From contig DDTD01000041.1 in the NCBI GenBank assembly GCA_002344005.1, forward strand, positions 1 to 54,898: a DNA stretch of 54,898 bases, in the 5' to 3' direction. This document shows, in pieces, positions 8,646 to 17,667 of this stretch. The stretch comes from Ignavibacteria bacterium UBA2373. GTDB lineage: Bacteria; Bacteroidota; Ignavibacteria; Kapaibacteriales; UBA961. The notes beneath the pieces were generated by a model that had not been told where the DNA came from, did not search any database, and was given only the letters and a program-made list of their open reading frames with translations. The position numbers and the translations under genes were made by a program. Every line of letters starts with the position of its first letter. Position 1 is the stretch's first letter.

Positions 8646-10466
8646 TTATTTTCTGACAATACAACATTGTCTATCAACAATATTACCATTACGATAATAA
8701 ACAATACTATATACACCATTAGCCCATTGCGATACATCAATACTATGTGATTCTTGCAGCTCTGCACTGTAAAGTATTGTGCCGATGAGAGTATGCACGG
8801 ACACATAATCATAATTTTTTCCGGAAATAGTGATAAAAGTTCCGGATGGATTAGGATATATCATTGGAGCAGATACTGTGCCTTTACTTTTGTCTTCCAT
8901 TGAGGATATTTGTCCAATAATTGAACGCATTGCTTGCATTTTGTAATTTCTTTCGGGTTTAGTATAATCATCTGTCAGTCCCCAACAACCATAGCGATTA
9001 TATCCCGAAACCAAGGTAAAATACATCGCTAAACCACCGTCCAGATTTTTCCAACCTTCATTATAATTATATTCCAAAATATTTTTCATACGTTCCGTGC
9101 GATGCGCTTGTATAGCATTGCCAAGATTAGTGGTACCGCCACCCGCAGGTACATGAGGACCGCCCTCATACGAAGTACAGCCACCGGGTAATTCCCATTG
9201 CCGCGCTTTATCAATATGATTATTTCTATAAAAAGCAGCGTTGCTATTTTGTATTTGAGCATTAATATCTGCCATCATCCCATTATTAACACTTTCGGCT
9301 GAGCTATGCGGTAAAACAGCATTAAAATATAAGGCGGTGCTTGTAGCATATATATATTGTTTGGGTGGACCAAATGTTTTATCTATATACCGTAAATGAT
9401 TATCGCTTCTGCCATGATAAGCATGTTGACCGGCAAGAATACATCGTATTTTGGTGTGTATTGCTTCTTCGCCAAAGACTTCCGCAAACCACGTGGATAA
9501 TTCCACCGAACGACGAGCATAATTGTCATCAAAAGTAATACCATAACTCTGAGCTTGTGCATTATTATATGGTCCATGTGTTGCTTGTGTAGGACTCCAT
9601 ACTTCATTGCTGTTTTCAATATAAATTTTACAATTCGGATGTAATGATGATTTCAGCATATTTGCCAAATTGATAATATAATCTTTATCACAAGAAATAT
9701 GAATATTAATCCAAATATCTTTTTGCAAAATATTGGCAAGCTCTATAATATATTCCCAACACCATCCATCTATTTTTCCCGTAAATGGTCTTTGTGTGAC
9801 ATCACCGGGCAATTTTCTTTGTTGCCATGATGTTATTGCCGGAAAAATCGGTTCACCGTCCCATATATTCTGCACATTGTAAAAGCGATAGCACGAAAAA
9901 TCCGCAGCTTTACATAAACTAATATACTCATCGGTAAATATCTTTTTTGTATCAAGTTCATAACCCGGACGATGGATTTTGATATTTTTTATGCCTGACC
10001 CCACGGTGTCTTGGGCGGTGCGTTGTGTATTGCGCCATTGCATAAAGACCAAACCATGATTGGCATTAGGATAACCACCCACCACAATATCGAACACAGT
10101 GGTATTGCTTACTGCGTCATACAACAGATTTTCTATGCCGACGGCTGTACCGGAAACAGTAATATCTGCTTTACCTTCACACCATCCTTTATATCTGCCA
10201 CTTACATCCACGCGATACCCCTCAGGGTCATCAATTGCTTGAGACCATTCAGCCACAGGACGTGCATCCATTAAGACAAGATCAAAATCACTTGTCGGAT
10301 ATCCTCTGCTGTCATATCCCTTAGCACCGCTGAACCGATTTGTATGGTTCATTATATTGATAAATGCGCCATTGTCATCGAGATTAACCCCAAGTGAAAA
10401 CAGCTTTTGCGCCCATATACTACTCGGCATCAACATTATGGCAATAATGTACACCAATGTTTTCAT
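8646..10466 (-). CDS. GH-A-like secreted glycosidase with T9SS sorting domain
   Basis: 606 residues. A signal peptide ends near residue 19 (MLMPSSIWAQ). The central region resembles a clan GH-A TIM barrel as in cellulase-like family 5 enzymes: IYIENSNEVWS near residue 285 supplies the Asn-Glu acid/base pair, and TSYEGG near residue 433 could supply the nucleophile Glu. Trp/Tyr-rich segments suit sugar binding. The last 70 residues (MIYPNPSGTFITISG onward) are a type A T9SS sorting domain, so the enzyme is predicted to act outside the cell on a polysaccharide. The specific substrate cannot be read from the sequence. Monocistronic, with a -7 element at 10556-10563. Confidence 0.75.
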   Translation of the reverse strand: MKTLVYIIAIMLMPSSIWAQKLFSLGVNLDDNGAFINIMNHTNRFSGAKGYDSRGYPTSDFDLVLMDARPVAEWSQAIDDPEGYRVDVSGRYKGWCEGKADITVSGTAVGIENLLYDAVSNTTVFDIVVGGYPNANHGLVFMQWRNTQRTAQDTVGSGIKNIKIHRPGYELDTKKIFTDEYISLCKAADFSCYRFYNVQNIWDGEPIFPAITSWQQRKLPGDVTQRPFTGKIDGWCWEYIIELANILQKDIWINIHISCDKDYIINLANMLKSSLHPNCKIYIENSNEVWSPTQATHGPYNNAQAQSYGITFDDNYARRSVELSTWFAEVFGEEAIHTKIRCILAGQHAYHGRSDNHLRYIDKTFGPPKQYIYATSTALYFNAVLPHSSAESVNNGMMADINAQIQNSNAAFYRNNHIDKARQWELPGGCTSYEGGPHVPAGGGTTNLGNAIQAHRTERMKNILEYNYNEGWKNLDGGLAMYFTLVSGYNRYGCWGLTDDYTKPERNYKMQAMRSIIGQISSMEDKSKGTVSAPMIYPNPSGTFITISGKNYDYVSVHTLIGTILYSAELQESHSIDVSQWANGVYSIVYYRNGNIVDRQCCIVRK

Positions 10467-10555
10467 CTTCTTCTCCTCAAATTGTGATAGAATGCCATAG
10501 TCATCAACAAGCGTGACCCTAATAATGGGTTACTTCTCTTGTTATCGCTCAATGG

Positions 10556-10563
10556 CAAAAATA
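10556..10563 (-). promoter_or_regulatory. Bacteroidota -7 promoter element of the glycosidase gene
   Basis: TATTTTTG on the minus strand matches TAnnTTTG. It lies 90 bases before the start codon. The -33 box is weak. The rest of 10467-10897 holds no gene I can support. Confidence 0.45.
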
Positions 10564-10840
10564 CAAAGGAAAAAGACAGAAAGGTTTACTTTATACCGCA
10601 CAACGGATTATAATAGTCGGTTAATTCTATGAGATCGTCCCATAGCTGTTTTTCGCAATTTGAGTGTGTACTTAGAGGAAAGTCTAATCATTCATTCGGA
10701 AAATAATGGTAAAAACAGTTTACACATTGATATAGTATTATTCAAACACTTTGTTTTTCAAAAATAAATTCATTTCAGGAATCTATGATTATTCATCCAT
10801 CATATTTGTATAAATTAAGTATGTACAGTCAAAAAATAAA

Positions 10841-10865
10841 AAGCCCTAAGCATAGCTCAGGGATT
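10841..10865 (-). terminator. Weak terminator of the TonB-dependent receptor gene
   Basis: CCCT/AGGG and AGC/GCT form a mismatched stem with a 3-base loop, followed on the minus strand by TTTTTATTTTTTG. It lies 33 bases past the receptor stop codon. Confidence 0.55.
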
Positions 10866-10897
10866 AATAAAAAAAATGATATAACAGCTAGTTCATC

Positions 10898-13210
10898 TTA
10901 AAATTCAATATTAACGCCTATACTCGGTAACAGCCCTATGGACTCATTCTGTTCTGCTTTATTAGTGCGTCTGTCCCAACGTATTGCACTGACATTTTTT
11001 CTGCCATAAATATTTTGTATGTCAATATATGTTACTAATTGCAATCCGGTAAAATTCCAACGTTTATCCAAACGAATATCTAAAGCATGGAATGTGGGTA
11101 AACGCTCGCCCTCATTAAAGCGTGAAAAATCCAGAGAGCCAATGCGGTCGCCGCTTTCAATAAATGGGGTAGTAGGTAAACCGCTCGCAAGACGGAATTT
11201 TGATGATAATTCCCATTCTTCATTAAAGCGATAACCGACAGCAATATTACCTATATAGCGGCTGTCGAAAGAACCGGCTCTTTCTATGCCGTCCAAAGCC
11301 GTGAACCGTGTCTGATTAATAGAAATACTGAGCAATCCATATAAAGGAATATCATCCAATTTTTTTTGCATAAACACTTCAAATCCGCGGGCATATCCTT
11401 CTCCGGAATTAACTATCGGCTCTAAGCCAAAAGGAATATCATTAAAGACATCATCAAAACCCGATGGTGAAAGTACGGCTTGTGGTCTGAACACACGAGC
11501 CGGATAATTAGCATACCATTTATAATATGTTTCGGCTTGTATTTTTAACGATGGTGTTAATTTTAATTCATAGCCCGCAATAATCTGATCGGCACGCAAG
11601 GGCTGTAAAGCATTGCCATTAGATTTATCGCCCACTAACCAAATAAATTGCGGCGGCTGATAATAACGCCCTGCGGTAATATTAATTGCACCATTTTCAT
11701 GCGTTGAATAACTTAAACCCACACGCGGTGAAAAATAGGTTGAATTGGAAAGAAAATCATAATAGTCAAGACGCACACCCGCGGTTACCGATAGCTGCTC
11801 TACTAATTTCGATGTCAATGTTATATATGTTGCATTACGAAATGCCGTAAAATCCGATAATGTGTCAAGACCACGACCAATGCCATTATTATCGCGTCGC
11901 AGATAATCCGGTACAAGCAAATCATATCGTAATTGGGAAGCAAATTTTGCCGTGTTACCAAAGGTAAGTTCTGTGGAAGGAGATAATTGAAGGAAAATGT
12001 CCGATCGTAATGAGTTTTCACCTTCGGATGATGTATTACGGAAAATATCTGTGAGGGTTGAATCGCGCTGACGTGATTCGAATGTAGAGAATGTTCTGCC
12101 GAGTGTCACGGCAGCATAGCCGTTTTCAAAAAGCGATTTCCATGTTAATCCGCTGAAATACTGATTTTGCGAAGGTGCCAAAATACGTTCATTATTCGCT
12201 CGGTCATCGGCATCGTCATTGTTGAATGTGACGGTATTTAATGCCCCTATTGCAAGAAAAGTAAGCGAATTACTTGCATCGAGGCGATAATTTACTTTGG
12301 TTTGAAAATCCCAATATTCGGGAATAAAACTAAATCCGGCAGCTTTGAAAATAAGGTCTAAATAACTACGGCGCACACTGAATAAATATGAACCTTTGTC
12401 GGCAATAGGACCTTCACCAATAATACCAAAACCGGTTGCCGATAAATTAAGCTCACCGCCGAATTGTTCCTCATTGCCATTACGTAAACTGATATTGGTC
12501 AAAGAAGAAACCCTGTCACCGAAGCGTGTCTGAAATCCGCCCGCCGCAAAACTTGCTTCACGCACAAAATCAATATTGATAATGGATAAAGGACCACCTG
12601 TGGAACCTTGTGTACCAAAGTGATTAATATTCGGCACTTCAAGATTGTCCACGATAAATAAATTTTCAAATGGGGCACCACCTCTCACGATAAGGTCATT
12701 GCGCCCTGCTTGCGTAACACTTACACCGGGCAATATAGCCACCGCACGCACAATATCTTCTTGCACACCCGGCGCACGGCGAACATCTTCGGCATTGAGA
12801 GTTTGCGTGCTGGTGATAGTTTCCGGATTACGTGAAAAATAGCTTGCCGTGACTTCCACTTCTTCGGTTTGAAGTGATGTTTCTTGCAATTCAAAACCAA
12901 TGATATACGGTTTACCTGTGGAAACTATAATGTCTGATTTGCTCAGTGGAGTAAAGCCTATGGAATTGGCTTGCACTGAATAAATACCTGCGGGTACATT
13001 ACGTATGGTAAACTTACCATCGGCTTTTGAAACAGCACCGTATTTAGTCCCTATAACCCGTATGGTTGCACCTGCAATGGGTGCTTGTGTGATGGCATTC
13101 ACCACAGAACCTGTGATAATCCCTGTTTTGCGTGTGCTGTCTTGCGCTGTGGACGAAACAATGCTGAAGCAACAGAACAGAATAAAGGAAAGAGCGAATA
13201 ATCGCTGCAT
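10898..13210 (-). CDS. TonB-dependent outer-membrane receptor
   Basis: 770 residues. A signal peptide is followed by a carboxypeptidase-regulatory-like domain at about 30-115 (GSVVNAITQAPIAGATIRV, then KADGKFTIRNVPAGIYSV), a plug domain (VRAVAILPGVSVTQAG, then LIVRGGAPFENLFIVDN), and a beta-barrel ending in GVNIEF with the terminal Phe expected for BAM insertion. Such receptors import scarce ligands (siderophores, vitamins, oligosaccharides) using TonB energy; there is no SusD partner, so a sugar role is not favoured and the ligand is unknown. It is divergent from a MarR regulator, and an operator overlaps its promoter, so repression by that regulator is likely. Confidence 0.92.
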   Translation of the reverse strand: MQRLFALSFILFCCFSIVSSTAQDSTRKTGIITGSVVNAITQAPIAGATIRVIGTKYGAVSKADGKFTIRNVPAGIYSVQANSIGFTPLSKSDIIVSTGKPYIIGFELQETSLQTEEVEVTASYFSRNPETITSTQTLNAEDVRRAPGVQEDIVRAVAILPGVSVTQAGRNDLIVRGGAPFENLFIVDNLEVPNINHFGTQGSTGGPLSIINIDFVREASFAAGGFQTRFGDRVSSLTNISLRNGNEEQFGGELNLSATGFGIIGEGPIADKGSYLFSVRRSYLDLIFKAAGFSFIPEYWDFQTKVNYRLDASNSLTFLAIGALNTVTFNNDDADDRANNERILAPSQNQYFSGLTWKSLFENGYAAVTLGRTFSTFESRQRDSTLTDIFRNTSSEGENSLRSDIFLQLSPSTELTFGNTAKFASQLRYDLLVPDYLRRDNNGIGRGLDTLSDFTAFRNATYITLTSKLVEQLSVTAGVRLDYYDFLSNSTYFSPRVGLSYSTHENGAINITAGRYYQPPQFIWLVGDKSNGNALQPLRADQIIAGYELKLTPSLKIQAETYYKWYANYPARVFRPQAVLSPSGFDDVFNDIPFGLEPIVNSGEGYARGFEVFMQKKLDDIPLYGLLSISINQTRFTALDGIERAGSFDSRYIGNIAVGYRFNEEWELSSKFRLASGLPTTPFIESGDRIGSLDFSRFNEGERLPTFHALDIRLDKRWNFTGLQLVTYIDIQNIYGRKNVSAIRWDRRTNKAEQNESIGLLPSIGVNIEF

Positions 13211-13250
13211 GGTATATCCCCTGATTAGTATGAATAAATTGTTTATACCG

Positions 13251-13283
13251 CAAAATTACTATAAAAAAGTAGTAATTTCCAAA
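13251..13283 (-). promoter_or_regulatory. Promoter of the TonB-dependent receptor gene
   Basis: Minus-strand -7 element TAATTTTG (13251-13258) and -33 element TTTG (13280-13283) are 21 bases apart, matching the Bacteroidota housekeeping consensus. Operator 1 fills the space between them and overlaps the -7 box. Confidence 0.6.
13253..13278. promoter_or_regulatory. Operator 1 for the divergent MarR regulator
   Basis: Perfect 9-bp inverted repeat AAATTACTA / TAGTAATTT with an 8-base spacer. Its core TTACTAT...TAGTAA (20 bp) recurs as operator 2. Bound protein here would block the receptor promoter. Confidence 0.65.
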
Positions 13284-13300
13284 TTTTTGCTATAAAATTA

Positions 13301-13330
13301 TTGCAAAATCAAAAAAAAATGCTAATTTTA
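13301..13330 (+). promoter_or_regulatory. Promoter of the MarR gene
   Basis: TTG at 13301-13303 and TAATTTTA at 13323-13330 are 19 bases apart, close to the -33/-7 consensus (last base of the -7 box differs). Operator 2 overlaps the -7 box and the expected start site. Confidence 0.45.
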
Positions 13331-13349
13331 CTATGAAAGTATAGTAAAA
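13326..13349. promoter_or_regulatory. Operator 2 for the MarR regulator (autoregulation)
   Basis: Perfect 9-bp inverted repeat TTTTACTAT / ATAGTAAAA with a 6-base spacer, sharing the 20-bp pattern TTACTATnAAAnnnTAGTAA with operator 1. It ends 13 bases before the MarR start codon, just upstream of the GAGGT ribosome binding site. Confidence 0.65.
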
Positions 13350-13362
13350 CCAGAGGTAGTTT

Positions 13363-14025
13363 ATGACAGATATGGATAATATGGTTGAGTTGATAACCCA
13401 TTACCGTGCCTATGCACGTGAGAACATTGGTTGTAGTGTGGAAGAGTTCTGTGCTGCCTATCTTGAAACGCATTCCCATAAGCATCAATCAGCGGTATCT
13501 GACCAAGAAGAGCCCCGGCAAATGAATCAGATAGTGAGCATGCAACTTGGACGTTTATTCGGTAAACTGTGGCGTTATGTGAGCATTTACTCCAAAAAGG
13601 CATTTGAACATCAAGATTTGCGCAACTTCGACGAATGGCTGTATCTGAAAGTGACAATGATGATGGGCAATCCTCGCAAAAGCGATGTCATTCAACAACT
13701 TTTGTCTGAGTTTCCAACGGGTATTGAGATTATCAATCGTTTGGTTCACAATGGTTATATGACCGAAATGCCCGATGCACAAGACAAACGCTCCAAACGA
13801 TTGCAAGTAACGGACAAAGGACAAACTGTAGCTCAGCAAGCTGATATTGCCGTATTTTCTATGGTCACTATAGTGTTCGATTATTTATCTGACTCGGAAA
13901 AACAATCCTTACAAAGAATATTGCAAAAATTGGAAACCTTTCATGATGGGCATTATATTCACACAAAGTCTATGGATTTTGAGGGATTGCATGGCTTTGT
14001 AAAAGGAATAATCGAACAAAAATAA
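13363..14025 (+). CDS. MarR-family transcriptional regulator
   Basis: 220 residues; GAGGT precedes the ATG. The winged-helix region is about 88-165: DEWLYLKVTMM, then RKSDVIQQLL, the recognition helix TGIEIINRLVHNGYM, and the wing DKRSKRLQVTDKGQ, a MarR hallmark. It is some 70 residues longer than a typical MarR protein, with an extra N-terminal region of about 45 residues that might form part of the dimer or ligand pocket. Its divergent neighbour is a TonB-dependent receptor, and two identical-pattern palindromes cover both promoters, so it most likely represses the receptor and itself until a ligand binds. The ligand is unknown. Confidence 0.85.
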   Translation: MTDMDNMVELITHYRAYARENIGCSVEEFCAAYLETHSHKHQSAVSDQEEPRQMNQIVSMQLGRLFGKLWRYVSIYSKKAFEHQDLRNFDEWLYLKVTMMMGNPRKSDVIQQLLSEFPTGIEIINRLVHNGYMTEMPDAQDKRSKRLQVTDKGQTVAQQADIAVFSMVTIVFDYLSDSEKQSLQRILQKLETFHDGHYIHTKSMDFEGLHGFVKGIIEQK

Positions 14026-14233
14026 TGAAGAAAGGAAAAAGACTGAAGTTATCTAAAAAAGATGGAAGCTGTCAGACAAGGGCTTATATCATGACCAACA
14101 ACAGCGTAGATCGGAAAGAACATTAATGACAAAAATGAGTTGTAATTTCCACACTTTTCGGAACAATAATAGAATTACATACTAAAAATATAGTTCACAA
14201 ATAACTGCTTAGACATATTTGTTCCATTCACAT

Positions 14234-14291
14234 CGGGAAGTTGTTCTGTGAGTATAAGGTATTATTACACACATTCAACTTCCCGTTTTTT
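14234..14291 (+). terminator. Terminator-like stem with long loop
   Basis: CGGGAAGTTG (14234-14243) pairs perfectly with CAACTTCCCG (14276-14285), followed by TTTTTT. The loop is 32 bases, long for a simple terminator. It lies about 200 bases after the MarR stop codon, so either the MarR transcript has a long 3' UTR or a small RNA ends here. Nothing else is recognised in 14026-14356. Confidence 0.55.
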
Positions 14292-14356
14292 GTTTAGTGA
14301 ATTTTTTATTGGTTCTGATTTTTCCTAAAAAATGACTTCTATAAAAAGAAAAAAAA

Positions 14357-15643
14357 TTATTGAAACATTATCACCGACAGATTTTCCATTCTACCATCGC
14401 TGTGGCGTAATTGAACAGTATAATACCCATTCGTATATAATGTGGGATTATTTTTCCATTGCCCTGCGCCGTCAATGACGGATTGTTCTATGAGAGTGCC
14501 CAAAACATCATAGACAGATACTTGGGTGAATGCTTGACCTTGCACAGTAAAATAGCGCGAAGAAGGATTTGGATATACTGTACTTTCTATCAAGGATGTA
14601 TTCTCTTCCACATTGGTAAGATCATTAAATACCAATTTTTGTTGTATGGGCAAAGTAGGACATACGCACATCAATGCTCTATAAAATTCTATTTCTTTAT
14701 CGGTTGCCGGTATCGTATCTTCAACTCCTGTCCATAGCCCTCGTCCATAACGGCGTTTGTCACCATTATTACCGATAACGGAAAGTTGCCGGAAATTAGC
14801 TGCTGCTTTCCCATTATGCACAGCTATATGGCGGCGCACCATCATCCCCCAGCCAATACCATTATGAGAAGTACAAGTCAAATTGCATCCGGGATATCTA
14901 TGACTTACAATACAATTATCATAAAGATGGGCAAAGTTAGGATTAAAATTATCCCAATTTGTTCCGAAGGGATCATAAAAATTATCACCCAATGAATCGC
15001 GTATCCACCGATGAGATATACTTTGTGCCGAAATCAAGGTATCACCTTCGCGTTCTGATTCGTATGTGAGATTACCACCATCATACTTCACATTCCATTT
15101 ATCAATACTATTAAGTTCATATTTGATAAGGGTTTTTTGATTCGGGTCAATATATTTTCGCATTTCATTCTCAATTTTTATATCGTATTCTTCATGAGGG
15201 ACCTTAGCTCTCATAATAAAAAGTCTTATGGAATCAATTATATCTTGATTTGTATTAAGAATATAAAAATCCATTGGAAAAAAATATACATTCATTTCCT
15301 CATCTTTTTTATACCATTTCAACCGTAATTTGGTTGTATCAAAAAAAACAGGCGGCACATTTTTTTCACCGGGATACATTGAATAAGGGGTTATAAAATT
15401 TGTCAAAAGGGTATTATCCTTTTTCAAAGACATTGCTGTTCCCTGCTCATCTTCGATATAATAAGAAAGACGTGCTTCATGGAGTACATATAAATCCGAT
15501 GGTACTTCTTTCATAATATATCGAAAATTTTTATCAAAATACGTAGGGACTTCAAAGAAGTAAGTGATAGTAATGGGTACTTCTTCCGCATATAATACAG
15601 ATATAGATATAAATAATGTGAATAATCGCAATAGAGTTTTCAT
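14357..15643 (-). CDS. Hypothetical secreted protein with T9SS sorting domain
   Basis: 428 residues. A signal peptide ends near residue 19 (ISISVLYAE). The body is rich in Tyr, Asn and Asp and has a Cys/His-containing segment (YDNCIVSHRYPGCNLTCTSH). No family is recognised. From about residue 355 the sequence STVYPNPSSRYFTVQG, then VSVYDVLGTLI, ending LSVIMFQ, is a type A T9SS sorting domain, so the protein is predicted to be exported across the outer membrane. A short fossil of the same tail lies upstream at 15876, showing that a second copy once existed. Function unknown. Confidence 0.75.
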   Translation of the reverse strand: MKTLLRLFTLFISISVLYAEEVPITITYFFEVPTYFDKNFRYIMKEVPSDLYVLHEARLSYYIEDEQGTAMSLKKDNTLLTNFITPYSMYPGEKNVPPVFFDTTKLRLKWYKKDEEMNVYFFPMDFYILNTNQDIIDSIRLFIMRAKVPHEEYDIKIENEMRKYIDPNQKTLIKYELNSIDKWNVKYDGGNLTYESEREGDTLISAQSISHRWIRDSLGDNFYDPFGTNWDNFNPNFAHLYDNCIVSHRYPGCNLTCTSHNGIGWGMMVRRHIAVHNGKAAANFRQLSVIGNNGDKRRYGRGLWTGVEDTIPATDKEIEFYRALMCVCPTLPIQQKLVFNDLTNVEENTSLIESTVYPNPSSRYFTVQGQAFTQVSVYDVLGTLIEQSVIDGAGQWKNNPTLYTNGYYTVQLRHSDGRMENLSVIMFQ

Positions 15644-15875
15644 AATATTTCCTTTGATGTATGGGAAGTTAGATTAAACAGAGCGAATAACACGACAACA
15701 TTCCTGAGGAAGGATGTGACAAAAGTCTGTTTTGACAAAAATTTTTGGATGCATAGGGATGCTCCTTAATATTGATTGGACATACATTTATGTAACTCTA
15801 TGACAAACTTACACAATTAGTTCTATCTTTCCAAATTTATTGTAATGATACGTAAAAAAAATTTAAAAACTATGA

Positions 15876-15945
15876 TTATTGAAACATTATCACCGACAGA
15901 TTTTCCTTTGTGCCATCGCTGTGGCTCAATTGAATACCGGGATAT
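15876..15945 (-). pseudogene. Fossil of a T9SS sorting-domain tail
   Basis: The minus strand reads QLSHSDGTKENLSVIMFQ then stop, against QLRHSDGRMENLSVIMFQ at the end of the gene at 14357. About 60 bp are clearly similar at the DNA level, then similarity fades and a stop appears at about 15945. It is the last piece of a duplicated or recombined paralogue. The rest of 15644-16128 shows no gene. Confidence 0.75.
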
Positions 15946-16128
15946 ACTTATGTTTGCACTGTAAAGCAGTACGTACAATTCATAGAAGGGGTATATGATA
16001 AAGATAGCAAAATGAAAAAATCAATATGTGATATACTCACAGTACAATAAATAGACCATATACATCTTCATTAAAGAGCAAAGAATTTGAATAAATATTA
16101 GTTATCTTTTATTTTTTGATTATTATCT

Positions 16129-16677
16129 ATGAATAGAACTTCATCACTTTGGCAACCCGATTATTTATCGAACAATCTGGTTCATATACGTCCCATGGTC
16201 AATGATGACTGTGAAGAATTATATGCCATCGCCTCCGACCCTCTTCTTTGGGCGCAGCATCCCGAAAATGACCGTTATCTTTATGATGTGTTTCGACCAT
16301 TTTTTTTGTCGGCTTTTGAACATCACTATCCCTTCATTATTCTTGATGCGGCAAGCGGGGCAATGATCGGCTCAACGCGCTATTATGATTATCAGCCCGA
16401 TAATTCATCCATCGCCATCGGCTATACATTTTTGTCGCGCAGCTATTGGGGAACTTCATACAATCACGCCTGTAAATCATTGCTTTTGGATTATGCCTTC
16501 CTTCATCTGGACAAAGTGTTTTTTCATATAGGCGCAGTCAATATTCGCTCACAAAAAGCTGTGCAAAAATTAGGTGCTGTTATGGTGCGTACCTATGAAA
16601 CCGAAAAGCGCGGCACATTAATCCCACAACAAGAATATCTTCTTGAAAAAGCCGTTTGGCTCCGGCATGACCCATGA
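16129..16677 (+). CDS. GNAT N-acetyltransferase (RimJ/RimL-like)
   Basis: 182 residues. It starts with the GNAT beta-1/alpha-1 region (VHIRPMVNDDCEELYAIASD), continues with GAMIGSTRYYDY and IAIGYTFLSRSYWGTSYNHA (the acetyl-CoA-binding motif A region), and ends with VNIRSQKAVQKLGAV, the motif typical of RimJ/RimL-type enzymes that acetylate protein N-termini or small amines using acetyl-CoA. Cytoplasmic. The acceptor is not predictable. The second GNAT in this window (50307) shares the same closing motif (NLRSQKAIERIGA). Confidence 0.88.
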   Translation: MNRTSSLWQPDYLSNNLVHIRPMVNDDCEELYAIASDPLLWAQHPENDRYLYDVFRPFFLSAFEHHYPFIILDAASGAMIGSTRYYDYQPDNSSIAIGYTFLSRSYWGTSYNHACKSLLLDYAFLHLDKVFFHIGAVNIRSQKAVQKLGAVMVRTYETEKRGTLIPQQEYLLEKAVWLRHDP

Positions 16678-16762
16678 ATCTTAGGATAGAATGATAAGTA
16701 CTTTTTTGTGTTCATTGATAAAAGCAGATATTTCTCTCCATGAAATACCGTAAGTTTGCGCC

Positions 16763-17632
16763 ATGCAAACATCAGTTTTCTTTCGTTTTTCTTATCGTTT
16801 GATGAGTAGATACCCATCGAGCTTTGTAGGAGCAATCGCTATGGGTATGCTGTGTAGTGTCATTACGGCTTTCAGCATATTCTATAGCATTGACACAACC
16901 CATACCATCCGAAACGCTGCTCGAGGTATCAGTTTTATTCTTTCTCTTGAGCCGCAAGATAGCGCATCATCAATCAAAACCTTACGATCACATCCTCTGA
17001 TAGACAGTTTAGCAATCGTCTCATCCGATGAATCTCGTTTGTTTATTGAGGATATCGTCGGAACATCTCTTGATTCCATAGAATTGAATAGCTCATTACC
17101 GACAGTCATTGGGGTGTTTCCGAGTATGAAATGCTCTTCGAGTGCAGATTTCGCGTCCATCACAGAATTATGTGAGCGGCTGCCCTTAACTGACAATATT
17201 GTGCGTGATATGAAATCGGAGCAATCCTTCATAGAGCAAAGGCGACATCATAATCAGATATCTTTTTTGGTTAGTATTGTACTTGGGATGCTTTTGGTGA
17301 TTTTGGTGATAATCTATACCCATGGTGTAGGCGCGAAAGTGGCTTTTGATGCTTCGATGTTTTTTCACAGCGGAGCAACACCACTCTTTGCAGCAATGCC
17401 GTGGATACTGATGATATGTTCCGGTATGGTCATTGGTACTATTGTTGGCGCAGCCATTGTTAGCAGCATAACGCTAATAACGGATGGTTCTGCATACTAT
17501 ATCATGTCAGATACTGTTGAATTATCCTTATTAGTATCAGGACTTTTATGGAGCACGGGCTTCATACTTATCCCATTACGATTGTACTTTTCCGCTCTGT
17601 TAGCATCGAGCAATCATAATGCTAAAGAATAG
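16763..17632 (+). CDS. ftsX: FtsX-like cell division permease
   Basis: 289 residues with FtsX topology: one membrane span near residues 24-42, a periplasmic domain of about 130 residues, then three spans (about 168-188, 210-233, 250-275). The periplasmic part follows the FtsX pattern (LRSHPLIDSLAIVSSDESRL, then SSLPTVIGVFPS). FtsX works with the ATPase FtsE at the septum and activates peptidoglycan hydrolases. ftsE is not adjacent, which is common in this phylum. The gene converges with mreD 35 bp away. The family call rests on topology and weak motif match. Confidence 0.65.
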   Translation: MQTSVFFRFSYRLMSRYPSSFVGAIAMGMLCSVITAFSIFYSIDTTHTIRNAARGISFILSLEPQDSASSIKTLRSHPLIDSLAIVSSDESRLFIEDIVGTSLDSIELNSSLPTVIGVFPSMKCSSSADFASITELCERLPLTDNIVRDMKSEQSFIEQRRHHNQISFLVSIVLGMLLVILVIIYTHGVGAKVAFDASMFFHSGATPLFAAMPWILMICSGMVIGTIVGAAIVSSITLITDGSAYYIMSDTVELSLLVSGLLWSTGFILIPLRLYFSALLASSNHNAKE

Positions 17633-17667
17633 TTTCCACAGTAATTTTTTATGATATTCTGGAACTC

